Part shown: positions 38,280 through 46,899 of the stretch, in pieces
How the letters are laid out: every line of letters starts with the position of its first letter
Numbering within the stretch: position 1 is the first letter of the stretch
NCBI GenBank assembly: GCA_016191845.1
Contig: JACPVF010000013.1
Location: 310,001 to 374,000, forward strand
Length of the DNA: 64,000 nt
DNA from: Chloroflexota bacterium
Lineage (GTDB): Bacteria > Chloroflexota > Anaerolineae > Anaerolineales > Villigracilaceae
Direction of reading: 5' to 3'
Made by a program: the position numbers and the translations under genes
Notes under the pieces: model-generated
What the model saw: only the letters and a program-made list of their open reading frames with translations
Database searches by the model: none
Told to the model about the DNA's origin: nothing

Positions 38280-38308
38280 CATAGTGTAGTATTTTGTACT
38301 ACACTATG
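38280..38308. promoter_or_regulatory. perfect inverted repeat, candidate HigA operator
   Basis: CATAGTGTAGTA-TTTTG-TACTACACTATG, 12-bp arms, immediately upstream of the candidate -10. Confidence 0.6.
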
Positions 38309-39789
38309 TTGGAGAGCAAATTTAGTAGATTTTCTACCTTTTGATTCAAATTCTGAGAACTTTCTTCCCAAGTCTGGATTACCGTCTTCAACCCATCGGC
38401 AGCGTAGCCACCTTTTTCATCACTTACAGACTTTCCACGCACGTACAGCGGGATACTCAAATTCCCATCGTTGGTGCGGATGTCTGCGAGTGAAGCCACC
38501 TTCGCAAAGCCTTCGATATCCTTGAAGACGTGATACGCGTCCGCAATGCGCTGCTGATGTTCAGGCTTGAGATAACTCATGCTGCGGTCGCGGGTCACTT
38601 CGTTCACCGCGTCAATGAAGATCACCTGTCCGCGCCGCTTGACGGGTTTGTCCTTGCGACAGATCACGACGCAGGCTTCCATCGGCGAGTTGTAGAACAG
38701 GTTGGCTCCCAGCCCGAGCACGCAGTCCACCAGGTCAGCGTCCACCAGTTTCTGACGCATGTCCGCTTCTTCTTTGCGGAACAAGACTCCGTGTGGGAAG
38801 AGAATGGCACAGCGTCCGCCTTTATCGAGGCTCTTCAAAATGTGCTGGAAGAAGGCATAGTCCGCGCGTCCCTGCGGTGGGGTGCCGAGGAAGTTGCGTC
38901 CCCACGGGTCGCTTGTCCATGCTTCGCGGTTCCACTGCTTGATGGAATAGGGCGGGTTCGCCAGCACCACGTCAAAGGCGGCGAGACGGTCTTTGTCGGT
39001 GAAGGCAGGACGTTCGAGCGTGTCCCCGCGGGCGATGGCGAAATCGTCCACGCCGTGTAAGACTAAATTCATGCGGGCGATGGAGGCGGTCATGTGGTTG
39101 CGCTCCTGCCCATAGAGTTTCAACGTGCGGTATTCGCCGCCCTTGCGCTTGACTTCGTCCAATGCCGAGATCAACATGCCGCCCGTGCCGCAGGTCGGGT
39201 CGTAGATCCGCTCGCCTGCTTTGGGTTCGAGCATTTGCACCATCAAATGCACCACGGTGCGATTGGTGTAAAACTCCTGTGCGGTATGTCCGCTGTCATC
39301 GGCGAATTTCTTAATCAGGAACTCGTAGCCCGTGCCAAGTTCGTCTTCGGGTACGTTCAATAGCGACAGCTCATGCTTCGAGAAATGCTCCAGCAGATTC
39401 TTGAGCGTGTGATCAGGCAGGCGCTCCTTATTCGTCCACGGCGCGTCGCCGAAGATGCCGTCCAGTTTCTCGGGGTTGGCGGCTTCGATGGCACGGAAGG
39501 CGGTCTGGATGGCTTTGCCGACATCCTTTGCCTGCTCGCGCACGTCCTTCCAATGTGCTTTGGGTGGGATGACAAAACGCTCATTTGCCATCTGCTCGGC
39601 GTAGTCTTTGTCTTCGGTCTCTGCCAGTGCTTCGGCATAGTCCGCATCCCACACATCCGAGAGACGTTTGTAGAACAGCAGCGGGAAGATGTACTGCTTG
39701 TAATCGCCCGCGTCCACCAATCCGCGCAGGATGATCGCCGCGCCCCAAAGGTAGGATTCGAGTTCGGGTTGGGTCAGGCGGTCAGTCAT
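38299..39789 (-). CDS. hsdM: type I DNA methyltransferase subunit M (copy 2)
   Basis: IYDPTCGTGGMLISALDEV; FDVVLANPPYSIKQW catalytic motif. Confidence 0.95.
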   Translation of the reverse strand: MTDRLTQPELESYLWGAAIILRGLVDAGDYKQYIFPLLFYKRLSDVWDADYAEALAETEDKDYAEQMANERFVIPPKAHWKDVREQAKDVGKAIQTAFRAIEAANPEKLDGIFGDAPWTNKERLPDHTLKNLLEHFSKHELSLLNVPEDELGTGYEFLIKKFADDSGHTAQEFYTNRTVVHLMVQMLEPKAGERIYDPTCGTGGMLISALDEVKRKGGEYRTLKLYGQERNHMTASIARMNLVLHGVDDFAIARGDTLERPAFTDKDRLAAFDVVLANPPYSIKQWNREAWTSDPWGRNFLGTPPQGRADYAFFQHILKSLDKGGRCAILFPHGVLFRKEEADMRQKLVDADLVDCVLGLGANLFYNSPMEACVVICRKDKPVKRRGQVIFIDAVNEVTRDRSMSYLKPEHQQRIADAYHVFKDIEGFAKVASLADIRTNDGNLSIPLYVRGKSVSDEKGGYAADGLKTVIQTWEESSQNLNQKVENLLNLLSNIV

Positions 39790-41278
39790 TGAGCCAGCCC
39801 CCTTCATTCAACAAAGTCCGCAATTTGGATTCGGCTTCCTGCGCCCGCACCCATGCAGATTTGAAATCTTCAATCGCCACATCCAAAGGCGGGATATCTT
39901 CCCCGATGGGTGGCAGCACATAGCGGGAAATGTTCAACGTCCAATCTTCCTGCTCGATCTGACTCAACGCCACTACCCGCGCCCGATCCTGCACATCCTC
40001 AAATTGCCTGGTCCACGCTGAAATCTGGTCCGTGTGTTCAGGGTCGAGGAAGTTCTGTGCGCGTCCCTTGCGCATGAGCGACGACGCATCCACGATCAGC
40101 ACTTTGCCTTTGCGTTCTTTGGACTTCTTCTTTTTCAGGATGAGCACACACGCAGCGAGTCCCGTGCCGTAGAACAGATTCGGCGCCAGCCCGATCACGG
40201 TCTCCACCCAATCCTGTTTCAACAAATACTGGCGGATCTGTCCCTCCACGCCGCCGCGGAATAACGCTCCCTGCGGCAGGACGACAGCCATCCGTCCGCG
40301 CTTCTCTGCCATGCTCTTGACCATGTGTTGCACCCAGGCAAAGTCCGCGTTGGAGTCGGTGGGCAAGCCCGCAAACGAACGTCCCCACGGGTCGCTTTCC
40401 CAGATCTCACGCCCCCATTGTTCCAATGAAAACGGCGGGTTGGCAATCACGCAATCGAAGGTGGCAAGTCCGCCCGTGCTGGGATCCGTGAAGACGGGGT
40501 TACGTAAGGTATCTCCACGCTCGACGACAAAATCTTCCATGCCGTGCAGGAGCAGATTCATACGCGCTACGGAGGCGGTGGTCAGGTTCTTTTCCTGTCC
40601 ATACAGTTTGCCGTAGAACTTGCGCGGGTCACCGCCTTTGACACGCACATGCTCGACCGCACCGAGCAGCATACCGCCCGTCCCACAGGCAGGGTCGTAG
40701 ATCGTCTCACCCTCTTGCGGGTCGAGAATATCCACCATCAAACGGACCACACTGCGCGGGGTATAAAACTCGCCTGCTTTTTTGTTGGTCGCATCTGCAA
40801 ATTTCTTGATCAGGAATTCATAGCCATCGCCGATAATGTCCGTGCTGACCTTCTGATTCCCCAGGCTGATGCTGGAGAAATGCTCGAGCAGGTCTTTGAG
40901 CAGGGCATCTGGCAGGCGTTCTTTGTTGGTCCACTGCGCGTCACCGAACACACCATACAAATGTTTCTGGTTCGCGGATTCAATTCCGCGCATGGCGTTT
41001 TGCAGGGCCGTCCCCACATTGGTCGCCGACTCGCGCACATCGTTCCAGTGACATCCCTCAGGGACTTGGAAGCGATGCTCGTCAGCGAAGTCTTCCCCAT
41101 AGGTTTTGACCGCTTCTTCATACTCTTCATCCCACACGTCACAGATGCGCTTGAAGAACATCAACGGCAGGATGTAGCTTTTCCAGTCCGTACGGTCCAC
41201 GGGGCTGCCGCGCAGGATATTGGCGGCTTCCCAGAGGTGAGATTCGAGAACGGAGAGAGTGAGGGTCTCAGGCTGCAT
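39782..41278 (-). CDS. hsdM: type I DNA methyltransferase subunit M (copy 1)
   Basis: IYDPACGTGGMLLGAVEHV; FDCVIANPPFSLEQWG; overlaps copy 2 by 8 nt (ATGACTGA). Confidence 0.95.
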   Translation of the reverse strand: MQPETLTLSVLESHLWEAANILRGSPVDRTDWKSYILPLMFFKRICDVWDEEYEEAVKTYGEDFADEHRFQVPEGCHWNDVRESATNVGTALQNAMRGIESANQKHLYGVFGDAQWTNKERLPDALLKDLLEHFSSISLGNQKVSTDIIGDGYEFLIKKFADATNKKAGEFYTPRSVVRLMVDILDPQEGETIYDPACGTGGMLLGAVEHVRVKGGDPRKFYGKLYGQEKNLTTASVARMNLLLHGMEDFVVERGDTLRNPVFTDPSTGGLATFDCVIANPPFSLEQWGREIWESDPWGRSFAGLPTDSNADFAWVQHMVKSMAEKRGRMAVVLPQGALFRGGVEGQIRQYLLKQDWVETVIGLAPNLFYGTGLAACVLILKKKKSKERKGKVLIVDASSLMRKGRAQNFLDPEHTDQISAWTRQFEDVQDRARVVALSQIEQEDWTLNISRYVLPPIGEDIPPLDVAIEDFKSAWVRAQEAESKLRTLLNEGGWLND

Positions 41279-41316
41279 GATAGGCTTTTCAGCGGTGGTA
41301 ACCCCGCTATGCTTTA

Positions 41317-41322
41317 ATTATA
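41317..41322 (-). promoter_or_regulatory. candidate -10 (TATAAT) of the R-M operon
   Basis: Minus strand GTCGTATAATTAAAG, 38 bp upstream of hsdM copy 1. Confidence 0.45.
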
Positions 41323-41360
41323 CGACAGCCTGTAAAAAAGCGGCTAGCCTCCCATTCCAT

Positions 41361-41386
41361 CATCATGGGCTTTAAATCCCATGATG
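41361..41386. repeat. perfect inverted repeat upstream of R-M operon
   Basis: CATCATGGG-CTTTAAAT-CCCATGATG (9-bp arms). Confidence 0.7.
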
Positions 41387-41467
41387 CAAGAGGCCTATCA
41401 AATCTGTAGGGCGGGAGTCAAAAAGACGATCATCTTAAAACCATGCACCTGCCTTATGGTGCCTCGT

Positions 41468-41740
41468 TGCGCTTTTGTCGACATACATACCAGGAAGATC
41501 AATATCCATACGAACACAATCAGGAGGAGCACCTGCTTTATCAATCTATTTCCTGATCTTGTCGGGATGCCTGCTGACTTTGTCAGGACCCATACCAGGT
41601 CAGGCAGTCTGTTTCCCAGGTCTGTCGGGACGCTTCCCGATTTCGTCAGGATGCGTACCAACTTCCTCGGTATTCATACTGATTTTGTCGGGAAGCGTTC
41701 TGTCTTTGTGGGTATCCATCCCAACTTTGTTCACCATCCT
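41468..41740. repeat. degenerate 21-bp tandem repeat, about 13 units, encoding heptapeptides (consensus-like xDFVGxx on + strand)
   Basis: + frame of ORF 41381-41785: CAFVDIH/TRKINIH/TNTIRRS/TCFINLF/PDLVGMP/ADFVRTH/TRSGSLF/PRSVGTL/PDFVRMR/TNFLGIH/TDFVGKR/SVFVGIH/PNFVHHP. Confidence 0.8.
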
Positions 41741-41781
41741 GCGCGTCGAAACGTCCCATCCGCCCATAACAAACCTGTAAG

Positions 41782-41810
41782 TTGACTTGGCCCCGCCTCT
41801 TGGGCATACT
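41782..41810 (+). promoter_or_regulatory. candidate sigma70 promoter
   Basis: TTGACT - 17 nt - CATACT upstream of the 41863 gene. Confidence 0.5.
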
Positions 41811-41862
41811 AAGGGCAGGTTCTGGGGGCGTTCCCCAGGCAGATACCCAATAGGAGGAACTC

Positions 41863-42216
41863 ATGCCAGGCAAGTCCTACCCGCTCAACATCGTGGAAGT
41901 TACCCGCAAGGTCGTGGACGCATGGAGGAAGATCAAAGCCGATCTCACCCTCGGCGACCTGACCGCCGAGATGCTGGCCGATGACCTGACCCAGGCCGAA
42001 CCCATCGAGGCCGCCATCGCAGGCCTGGAGAACAGGCTCACCGAGGCCCGCAACCGCCGCGACGAACTGTACGCCCGCATGTGGGAGCGCGTCAAACGCG
42101 TCCACTCGGGCGTCAAGGGCATCTACGGCGACGACTCGCCCGAGTACGAACTGGTGGGCGGCACGCGCAAGAGCGACCGCAAGGCCCCCGTCCGCAAGGC
42201 AAAGCTCGGCGCATAA
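41863..42216 (+). CDS. hypothetical small coiled-coil-like protein
   Basis: 117 aa MPGKSYPLNIVEVTRKVVDAW...GVKGIYGDDSPEYELVGGTRKSDRKAP; AGGAGG RBS. Confidence 0.75.
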   Translation: MPGKSYPLNIVEVTRKVVDAWRKIKADLTLGDLTAEMLADDLTQAEPIEAAIAGLENRLTEARNRRDELYARMWERVKRVHSGVKGIYGDDSPEYELVGGTRKSDRKAPVRKAKLGA

Positions 42217-42233
42217 GCCCAGTCACAACCCAC

Positions 42234-42263
42234 AGGCGCAGGTCCGCTCACGGACCTGCGCCT
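42234..42263 (+). terminator. strong hairpin terminator
   Basis: AGGCGCAGGTCCG-CTCA-CGGACCTGCGCCT (13-bp perfect stem) then CGTCTTTT. Confidence 0.8.
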
Positions 42264-42395
42264 CGTCTTTTCCCCAACTCTTCCGTGTTCTTCCGCGTAC
42301 TCCGCGCCATCCGTGTCCCAAGCCCTCTCCAATCAAAAAGGAACGCCGACTCTCGCCAGCGTCCCTTCTTTCTCTTCGTTTTTACTCGCGCCCTG

Positions 42396-42977
42396 CTACC
42401 CCTTCAACAGTTCCACCTGCTTCTCGGCCTCGGGCTCGGGCAGGGTCAACGGCGGCAGTTCGAGGATCGAGTTGATGCCGAAGTGCTGCAGGAACTCGGG
42501 CGTGGTGGAATACAGGATCGGGCGGCCAGGGCCGTCGGCGCGGCCTGACTCCATGATCAGGCCCTTGCCCAGCAGGCTCTTCATCATGCCGTCGCTGTTC
42601 ACGCCGCGCACCGCGTCGATCTGCGGGCGGGTGACGGGCTGCTGGTAGGCGATGATCGCCAGGGTTTCCAGCGCGGCGCGGCTCAGGTGGCTGACCGCCT
42701 CCAGGCCGAGGAAACGCTCCACCAGCTCGGCCAGTTCGGGGGCTGAGGTGAGCTGCACGCGCCCGCCGTGGCGCTGCAGGCGCAGTCCGCGCGCTTGCAG
42801 GGCCTCTTCCAGTTCCTTCAATCCGCGCTCCACCACCGAATTGGTCACGTCCAGGGCGGCGGCCAGTTGCGCGGGGGCCACAGGCTCGGGCGCCACGAAC
42901 AACAGGGCCTCCAATTTCACCGCCAGGGTGGGTTCTTCCTGGGGCGCGGGGGTCGGAATGGTTTCAGAGTCGCTCAT
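42396..42977 (-). CDS. scpB: segregation and condensation protein B
   Basis: LEALLFVAPEPVAPAQLAAAL...LSRAALETLAIIAYQQPVTRPQIDAVRGVNSDGMMKSLLGKGLI. Confidence 0.93.
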   Translation of the reverse strand: MSDSETIPTPAPQEEPTLAVKLEALLFVAPEPVAPAQLAAALDVTNSVVERGLKELEEALQARGLRLQRHGGRVQLTSAPELAELVERFLGLEAVSHLSRAALETLAIIAYQQPVTRPQIDAVRGVNSDGMMKSLLGKGLIMESGRADGPGRPILYSTTPEFLQHFGINSILELPPLTLPEPEAEKQVELLKG

Positions 42978-43029
42978 GCTATAATTGCTCCCGTTCAAAA
43001 ATGAAATATTCGGAGTGCGGACCAGGACC

Positions 43030-43086
43030 TTCGCGCTGAGCGGACGCTGAGCGAGCGTAGCGAGCCGAAGCGGAAGTCGAAGCGCA
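43030..43086. repeat. dispersed repeat family member B (57 bp)
   Basis: TTCGCGCTGAGCGGACGCTGAGCGAGCGTAGCGAGCCGAAGCGGAAGTCGAAGCGCA. Confidence 0.8.
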
Positions 43087-43240
43087 GGGTTCCTGCCAAT
43101 CACGTCTCGACTGCGGCCTTCGACGAACACGAAAGCCTCCGCTCGACGCGAAAATACGATCGGATTTATTTTGAAAAGGACCATCGTCCGTCATTTCCAG
43201 ATCATGCAGACTAAAGTTTACATTCCTTGAGTCAAACCCA

Positions 43241-43804
43241 ATGAAGAAACTTGCCTTTCCGTTCCTCATCTTGATCCTCGTGCTGGCCTCGCTGGCCTGC
43301 ACGGTCTTCGTCGGCGGACCCGACTACCCCGCCGAGGTCATCCCCGTCTCCACCGAGGCTGCCCAGTCCATCCAGGACCAGGTCAAGCAGGCCATGGAAG
43401 CGGGCGCGGCCACGGGCGCCGTCACCTTCCAGATCAACGAGTCCCAGCTCACGTCCTATCTAACCTACAAGCTGGCCGCGCAGACCGATCCGCTCATGAC
43501 CGATCCCAAGGTCTTCCTGCGCGACGGCCAGATGCAGGTCTTCGGCAAGGCCCAGCGCGGCATGTTCGCGGCCAACGTGGCGGTCATCCTGGCGGTCGGC
43601 CTGGACGAAGCGGGGCTGCCCACCATGAAGGTGCTCTCCGCCGACTTCGGTCCGTTCGACGCGCCCGAGGGCCTCAACGGTGCCATCAGCAAGCTCATCA
43701 ACGAGGCCTACACAGGTTCGTTCGGACCCGTCGCCACGGGCTTTCGGCTCGAGTCGATCACCATCGCCGACGGGCTGATGACCGTCTCGGGGCGGATCAA
43801 ATAG
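43241..43804 (+). CDS. hypothetical lipoprotein
   Basis: Lipobox LVLASLACTV; 187 aa. Confidence 0.75.
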   Translation: MKKLAFPFLILILVLASLACTVFVGGPDYPAEVIPVSTEAAQSIQDQVKQAMEAGAATGAVTFQINESQLTSYLTYKLAAQTDPLMTDPKVFLRDGQMQVFGKAQRGMFAANVAVILAVGLDEAGLPTMKVLSADFGPFDAPEGLNGAISKLINEAYTGSFGPVATGFRLESITIADGLMTVSGRIK

Positions 43805-43827
43805 CGGCCTGGATTATACCGCAGGAC

Positions 43828-45411
43828 ATGACCCACTCCCTTCCCCTTCGCCTGCTCGCCGTTTTCCTGGCCGCCTGCCTGCTGTTGGCGGGCTGCCAGC
43901 TTCCGCAGTTCGGCGGCGAGATCACCATCACCCTCACCGCCGACAGTCAGACCCGCCCCGTGCAGGTGCAGGCGGGCAGCACCGTGCTGCAAGCCCTGCA
44001 GCAGGCGGGCGTGACCCCTGGCGACCTCGACCGCGTCGAGCCGCCCTTCTACACCGTGTTGAGCAACGGCGACCAGGTCAAGCTCATCCGCGTCAAAGAG
44101 GAATTCCAGACCGAGATCCAGGTCATCCCCTACGAGCGGCAGACCATCCGCAACGAGACCCTGGCCGAAGGCGAGACGCGCCTGGTGCAGGCGGGCGTCA
44201 ACGGCCAGCAGGAGGTCACCATCCGCCGCATGACCGAGGACGGCGTCGAGACGAGCCAGTCCATCGTCAAGACCGTGGTGCTGCAAGAGGCCGTGCCCGA
44301 GATCGTCATGGTTGGCGCGCAGACCTCCTTCACGCCCTTCAACATCCCTGGCAACCTGGTCTATCTCGCGGGCGGCAACGCCTGGGCCATGGACGGCTCC
44401 ACCGCCAACCGCCGCCTGATCGTCAACACGGGCGACCTCGACGGGCGCGTCTTCATCCTCTCGCCCAATGGCGAATACCTGATCTTCACGCGCAAGTCGA
44501 AGAAGCCCGCTTCCGAAGAGATCAACACGCTCTGGGCGGTGCGCGTCAACAACACCACGCCCAAGCCCGTCTACCTCGAGGCCAAGAACGTGGTCCACTT
44601 TGCGGCCTGGATCCCTGGCACGAACTCGGTGGCCTATTCCACGGTCGAGCCGCGCGCCACGTCGCCTGGCTGGCAGGCCAACAACGACCTGTGGCGGGTC
44701 AGCATCACGGGCGGCACGCCGCGCAAACTGTTGGATGCCTCCAGCGGCGGCGTGTACGGCTGGTGGGGTATGGGCTTCGCCTACTCGGCCGATGGCCGCC
44801 TGGCCTACGTCCGCCCCGATGGCATCGGCCTGGTGGACCAGGACGGCGGCTACCTCAAGCCGATGATGGACATCACGCCCTATAACACCCACAGCGACTG
44901 GGCCTGGATCCCTGGCCTGGCCTGGGGTTCGGACGGCAAGACGCTCTACGTCACCACCCACGCCCCCGCCCCCGCGCCCTACACCGATGAAGAGTCGCCC
45001 TACTTCGACGTGAGCGCCGTCTCGCTCGAGAACAAGGTCACGGTCACGGTCGTGGCACAGACGGGCATGTTCGCCTATCCTGCCGCCTCTCCCATCCGCC
45101 AGAGCGGACAGGAGAAGGTCTATCAGGTGGCCTATCTGCAGGCCATCTTCCCCGACCAAAGCGAGACCAGCCGTTACCGACTGGCCGTCATGGACCGCGA
45201 CGGGTCGAACCGCCGCGTGCTGTTCCCCCCGCAGGACTCGGGCGGCATCGAGCCGCAGACTCCCGCCTGGGCGCCCGACCCCATCCCAGGTCAGACGGGC
45301 GACTTCATCGCCGTGGTCTATCAGGGCAACCTGTGGATGATCGACAGCGGCAGCGGTCAGGCCTTCCAGGTGACAGGCGACGGCCTGATCACGAGAATCG
45401 ATTGGAAATGA
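43828..45411 (+). CDS. lipoprotein with DUF348/G5-like N-terminal part and TolB/WD40-like propeller
   Basis: Lipobox LLLAGCQ; ITITLTADSQTRPVQVQAGSTVLQALQQAGVTPGDLDRV (DUF348-like), G5-like EFQTEIQVIPYERQTIRNETLAEGETRLVQAGVNGQQEVTI; propeller strands. Confidence 0.7.
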   Translation: MTHSLPLRLLAVFLAACLLLAGCQLPQFGGEITITLTADSQTRPVQVQAGSTVLQALQQAGVTPGDLDRVEPPFYTVLSNGDQVKLIRVKEEFQTEIQVIPYERQTIRNETLAEGETRLVQAGVNGQQEVTIRRMTEDGVETSQSIVKTVVLQEAVPEIVMVGAQTSFTPFNIPGNLVYLAGGNAWAMDGSTANRRLIVNTGDLDGRVFILSPNGEYLIFTRKSKKPASEEINTLWAVRVNNTTPKPVYLEAKNVVHFAAWIPGTNSVAYSTVEPRATSPGWQANNDLWRVSITGGTPRKLLDASSGGVYGWWGMGFAYSADGRLAYVRPDGIGLVDQDGGYLKPMMDITPYNTHSDWAWIPGLAWGSDGKTLYVTTHAPAPAPYTDEESPYFDVSAVSLENKVTVTVVAQTGMFAYPAASPIRQSGQEKVYQVAYLQAIFPDQSETSRYRLAVMDRDGSNRRVLFPPQDSGGIEPQTPAWAPDPIPGQTGDFIAVVYQGNLWMIDSGSGQAFQVTGDGLITRIDWK

Positions 45412-45479
45412 TAGCCCCCTGCAACAGTCAGTTACCTGGGCAGCGGTAAAATATCCGAAACGAACGAAAAAGAGGAAAT

Positions 45480-46439
45480 ATGCGTATTCTGATCACGGGA
45501 GCCGCGGGATTTCTCGGCTCTCATTTATGTGACCGCCTGCTGGCGGAGGGGCACGAGGTCATCGGACTGGATAATTTCATCACGGGTAACCCCGAGAACA
45601 TTGCCCACCTGATGGGCAACCAGAAATTCTCCTTCTACAAGCACGATGTCTCGAATTACATCTTCGTGCGCGGCAAGGTGGACGCCGTCCTGCACTTCGC
45701 CTCGCCCGCCAGTCCCAATCCGCAGTCGCCCTCGGGCTATTTCAACCTGCCCATCCAGACCATGAAGGCGGGCGCGCTCGGCACGCACAACTGTCTGGGC
45801 GTGGCGCGCGCCCACAACGCGCGCTTCCTGCTGGCCTCCACCAGCGAGATCTACGGCGACCCCGCCGTCCACCCGCAGACCGAGAGCTACACAGGCAACG
45901 TGGACCCCGTCGGGACGCGTGCCGTCTATGACGAGGCCAAGCGCTTCGCCGAATCCCTGACGATGGCCTATCACCGCGCCCATAACCTGGACACGCGCAT
46001 CGTACGCATCTTCAACACCTACGGTCCGCGCATGGACCTGGAGGACGGTCGCGCCCTGCCCAACCTGCTCAAGCAGGCCCTGCTGGGTCAGCCGCTCACC
46101 GTCTATGGCGAGGGCAAACAGACCCGTTCCTTCTGCTACGTGGACGACCTGGTCGAAGGCATCGTCTGTCTGCTGTACTCGAACGAACACATGCCCGTCA
46201 ACATTGGCAACCCGCGCGAGATGAGCATCCTGCAATTTGCCGAGTCTATCAATCGCATCACGGGCAACCAGACAGGCATCACCTACGTCCCCGATGCGCG
46301 CAGCGCCCGTGACCCGCAGCGCCGTCAGCCCGACATCACCCGCGCCCGTGAGATCCTGCGCTGGGAGCCCGTCGTGGACCTGGACGAGGGCATCCGCCGC
46401 ACCGTTCCGTACTTCAAACAAAAGCTGGGAATTGCATGA
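45480..46439 (+). CDS. UDP-glucuronate decarboxylase-like NAD-dependent epimerase/dehydratase
   Basis: [32 protein letters not shown]...[17 protein letters not shown]...[10 protein letters not shown]. Confidence 0.92.
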   Translation: MRILITGAAGFLGSHLCDRLLAEGHEVIGLDNFITGNPENIAHLMGNQKFSFYKHDVSNYIFVRGKVDAVLHFASPASPNPQSPSGYFNLPIQTMKAGALGTHNCLGVARAHNARFLLASTSEIYGDPAVHPQTESYTGNVDPVGTRAVYDEAKRFAESLTMAYHRAHNLDTRIVRIFNTYGPRMDLEDGRALPNLLKQALLGQPLTVYGEGKQTRSFCYVDDLVEGIVCLLYSNEHMPVNIGNPREMSILQFAESINRITGNQTGITYVPDARSARDPQRRQPDITRAREILRWEPVVDLDEGIRRTVPYFKQKLGIA

Positions 46440-46888
46440 TCCTGACGAGCCAAAAGGAGCGATCCCGTTTTCTACGCTTCGCCATGGTGGGAGCCTTCGG
46501 CGCGGTCGTGGACTTCGGGGTGATGAACCTGCTCTCGCACTATTTCGACATGCCGCTGGTCATCGCAGGCACGATCTCGTTCACCTGCGCCGTGCTCAGC
46601 AACTTTACCTGGAACCGCTACTGGACCTATCCTGAATCGCGTTCGCGCCCGCTGATGCATCAACTGGGCATGTTCTTCCTGGTCAATACCGCAGGCGTGC
46701 TCATCCGCATCCCCATCCTGCACTTTGTCGAACCGATCCTGCTGCGCTTCTTCGAGGATGGCGCCCACCTCAGTCACCTTTCGGCCGATTTCCTGGCCCG
46801 CAACGGAACCCTGGCCCTGGCGGTGGGAATTGTAATGTTGTGGAATTACTTCATTAATCGCCACTGGACGTATAATGATGTCGAGTAG
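46436..46888 (+). CDS. GtrA-family membrane protein
   Basis: [23 protein letters not shown]...[12 protein letters not shown]...[10 protein letters not shown]. Confidence 0.9.
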   Translation: MILTSQKERSRFLRFAMVGAFGAVVDFGVMNLLSHYFDMPLVIAGTISFTCAVLSNFTWNRYWTYPESRSRPLMHQLGMFFLVNTAGVLIRIPILHFVEPILLRFFEDGAHLSHLSADFLARNGTLALAVGIVMLWNYFINRHWTYNDVE

Positions 46889-46899
46889 CAAAGACAGCC

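Noticed and set aside
23950-41278. Prophage or integrative element
   Set aside because: No integrase, tRNA att site, terminase, capsid or conjugation genes recognised in the window; island boundaries lack visible direct repeats.
38299-41278. One hsdM as a pseudogene
   Set aside because: Both ORFs are full length with intact SAM-binding and NPPY/F motifs.
41468-41740. CRISPR array
   Set aside because: Units are 21 bp, contiguous and degenerate with no conserved repeat/unique spacer alternation; no cas genes nearby.
42265-42330. CTCCGTG-type short repeat (TTCCGTGTTCTTCCGCGTACTCCGCGCCATCCGTGTCC)
   Set aside because: Looks like a degenerate short repeat also hinted at 11902-11925, but too short and degenerate here to define a family from this window alone.
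43708-45159. 483-aa minus-strand ORF
   Set aside because: Antisense shadow of the lipoprotein/propeller gene; H/D/G/V-rich low-complexity composition.
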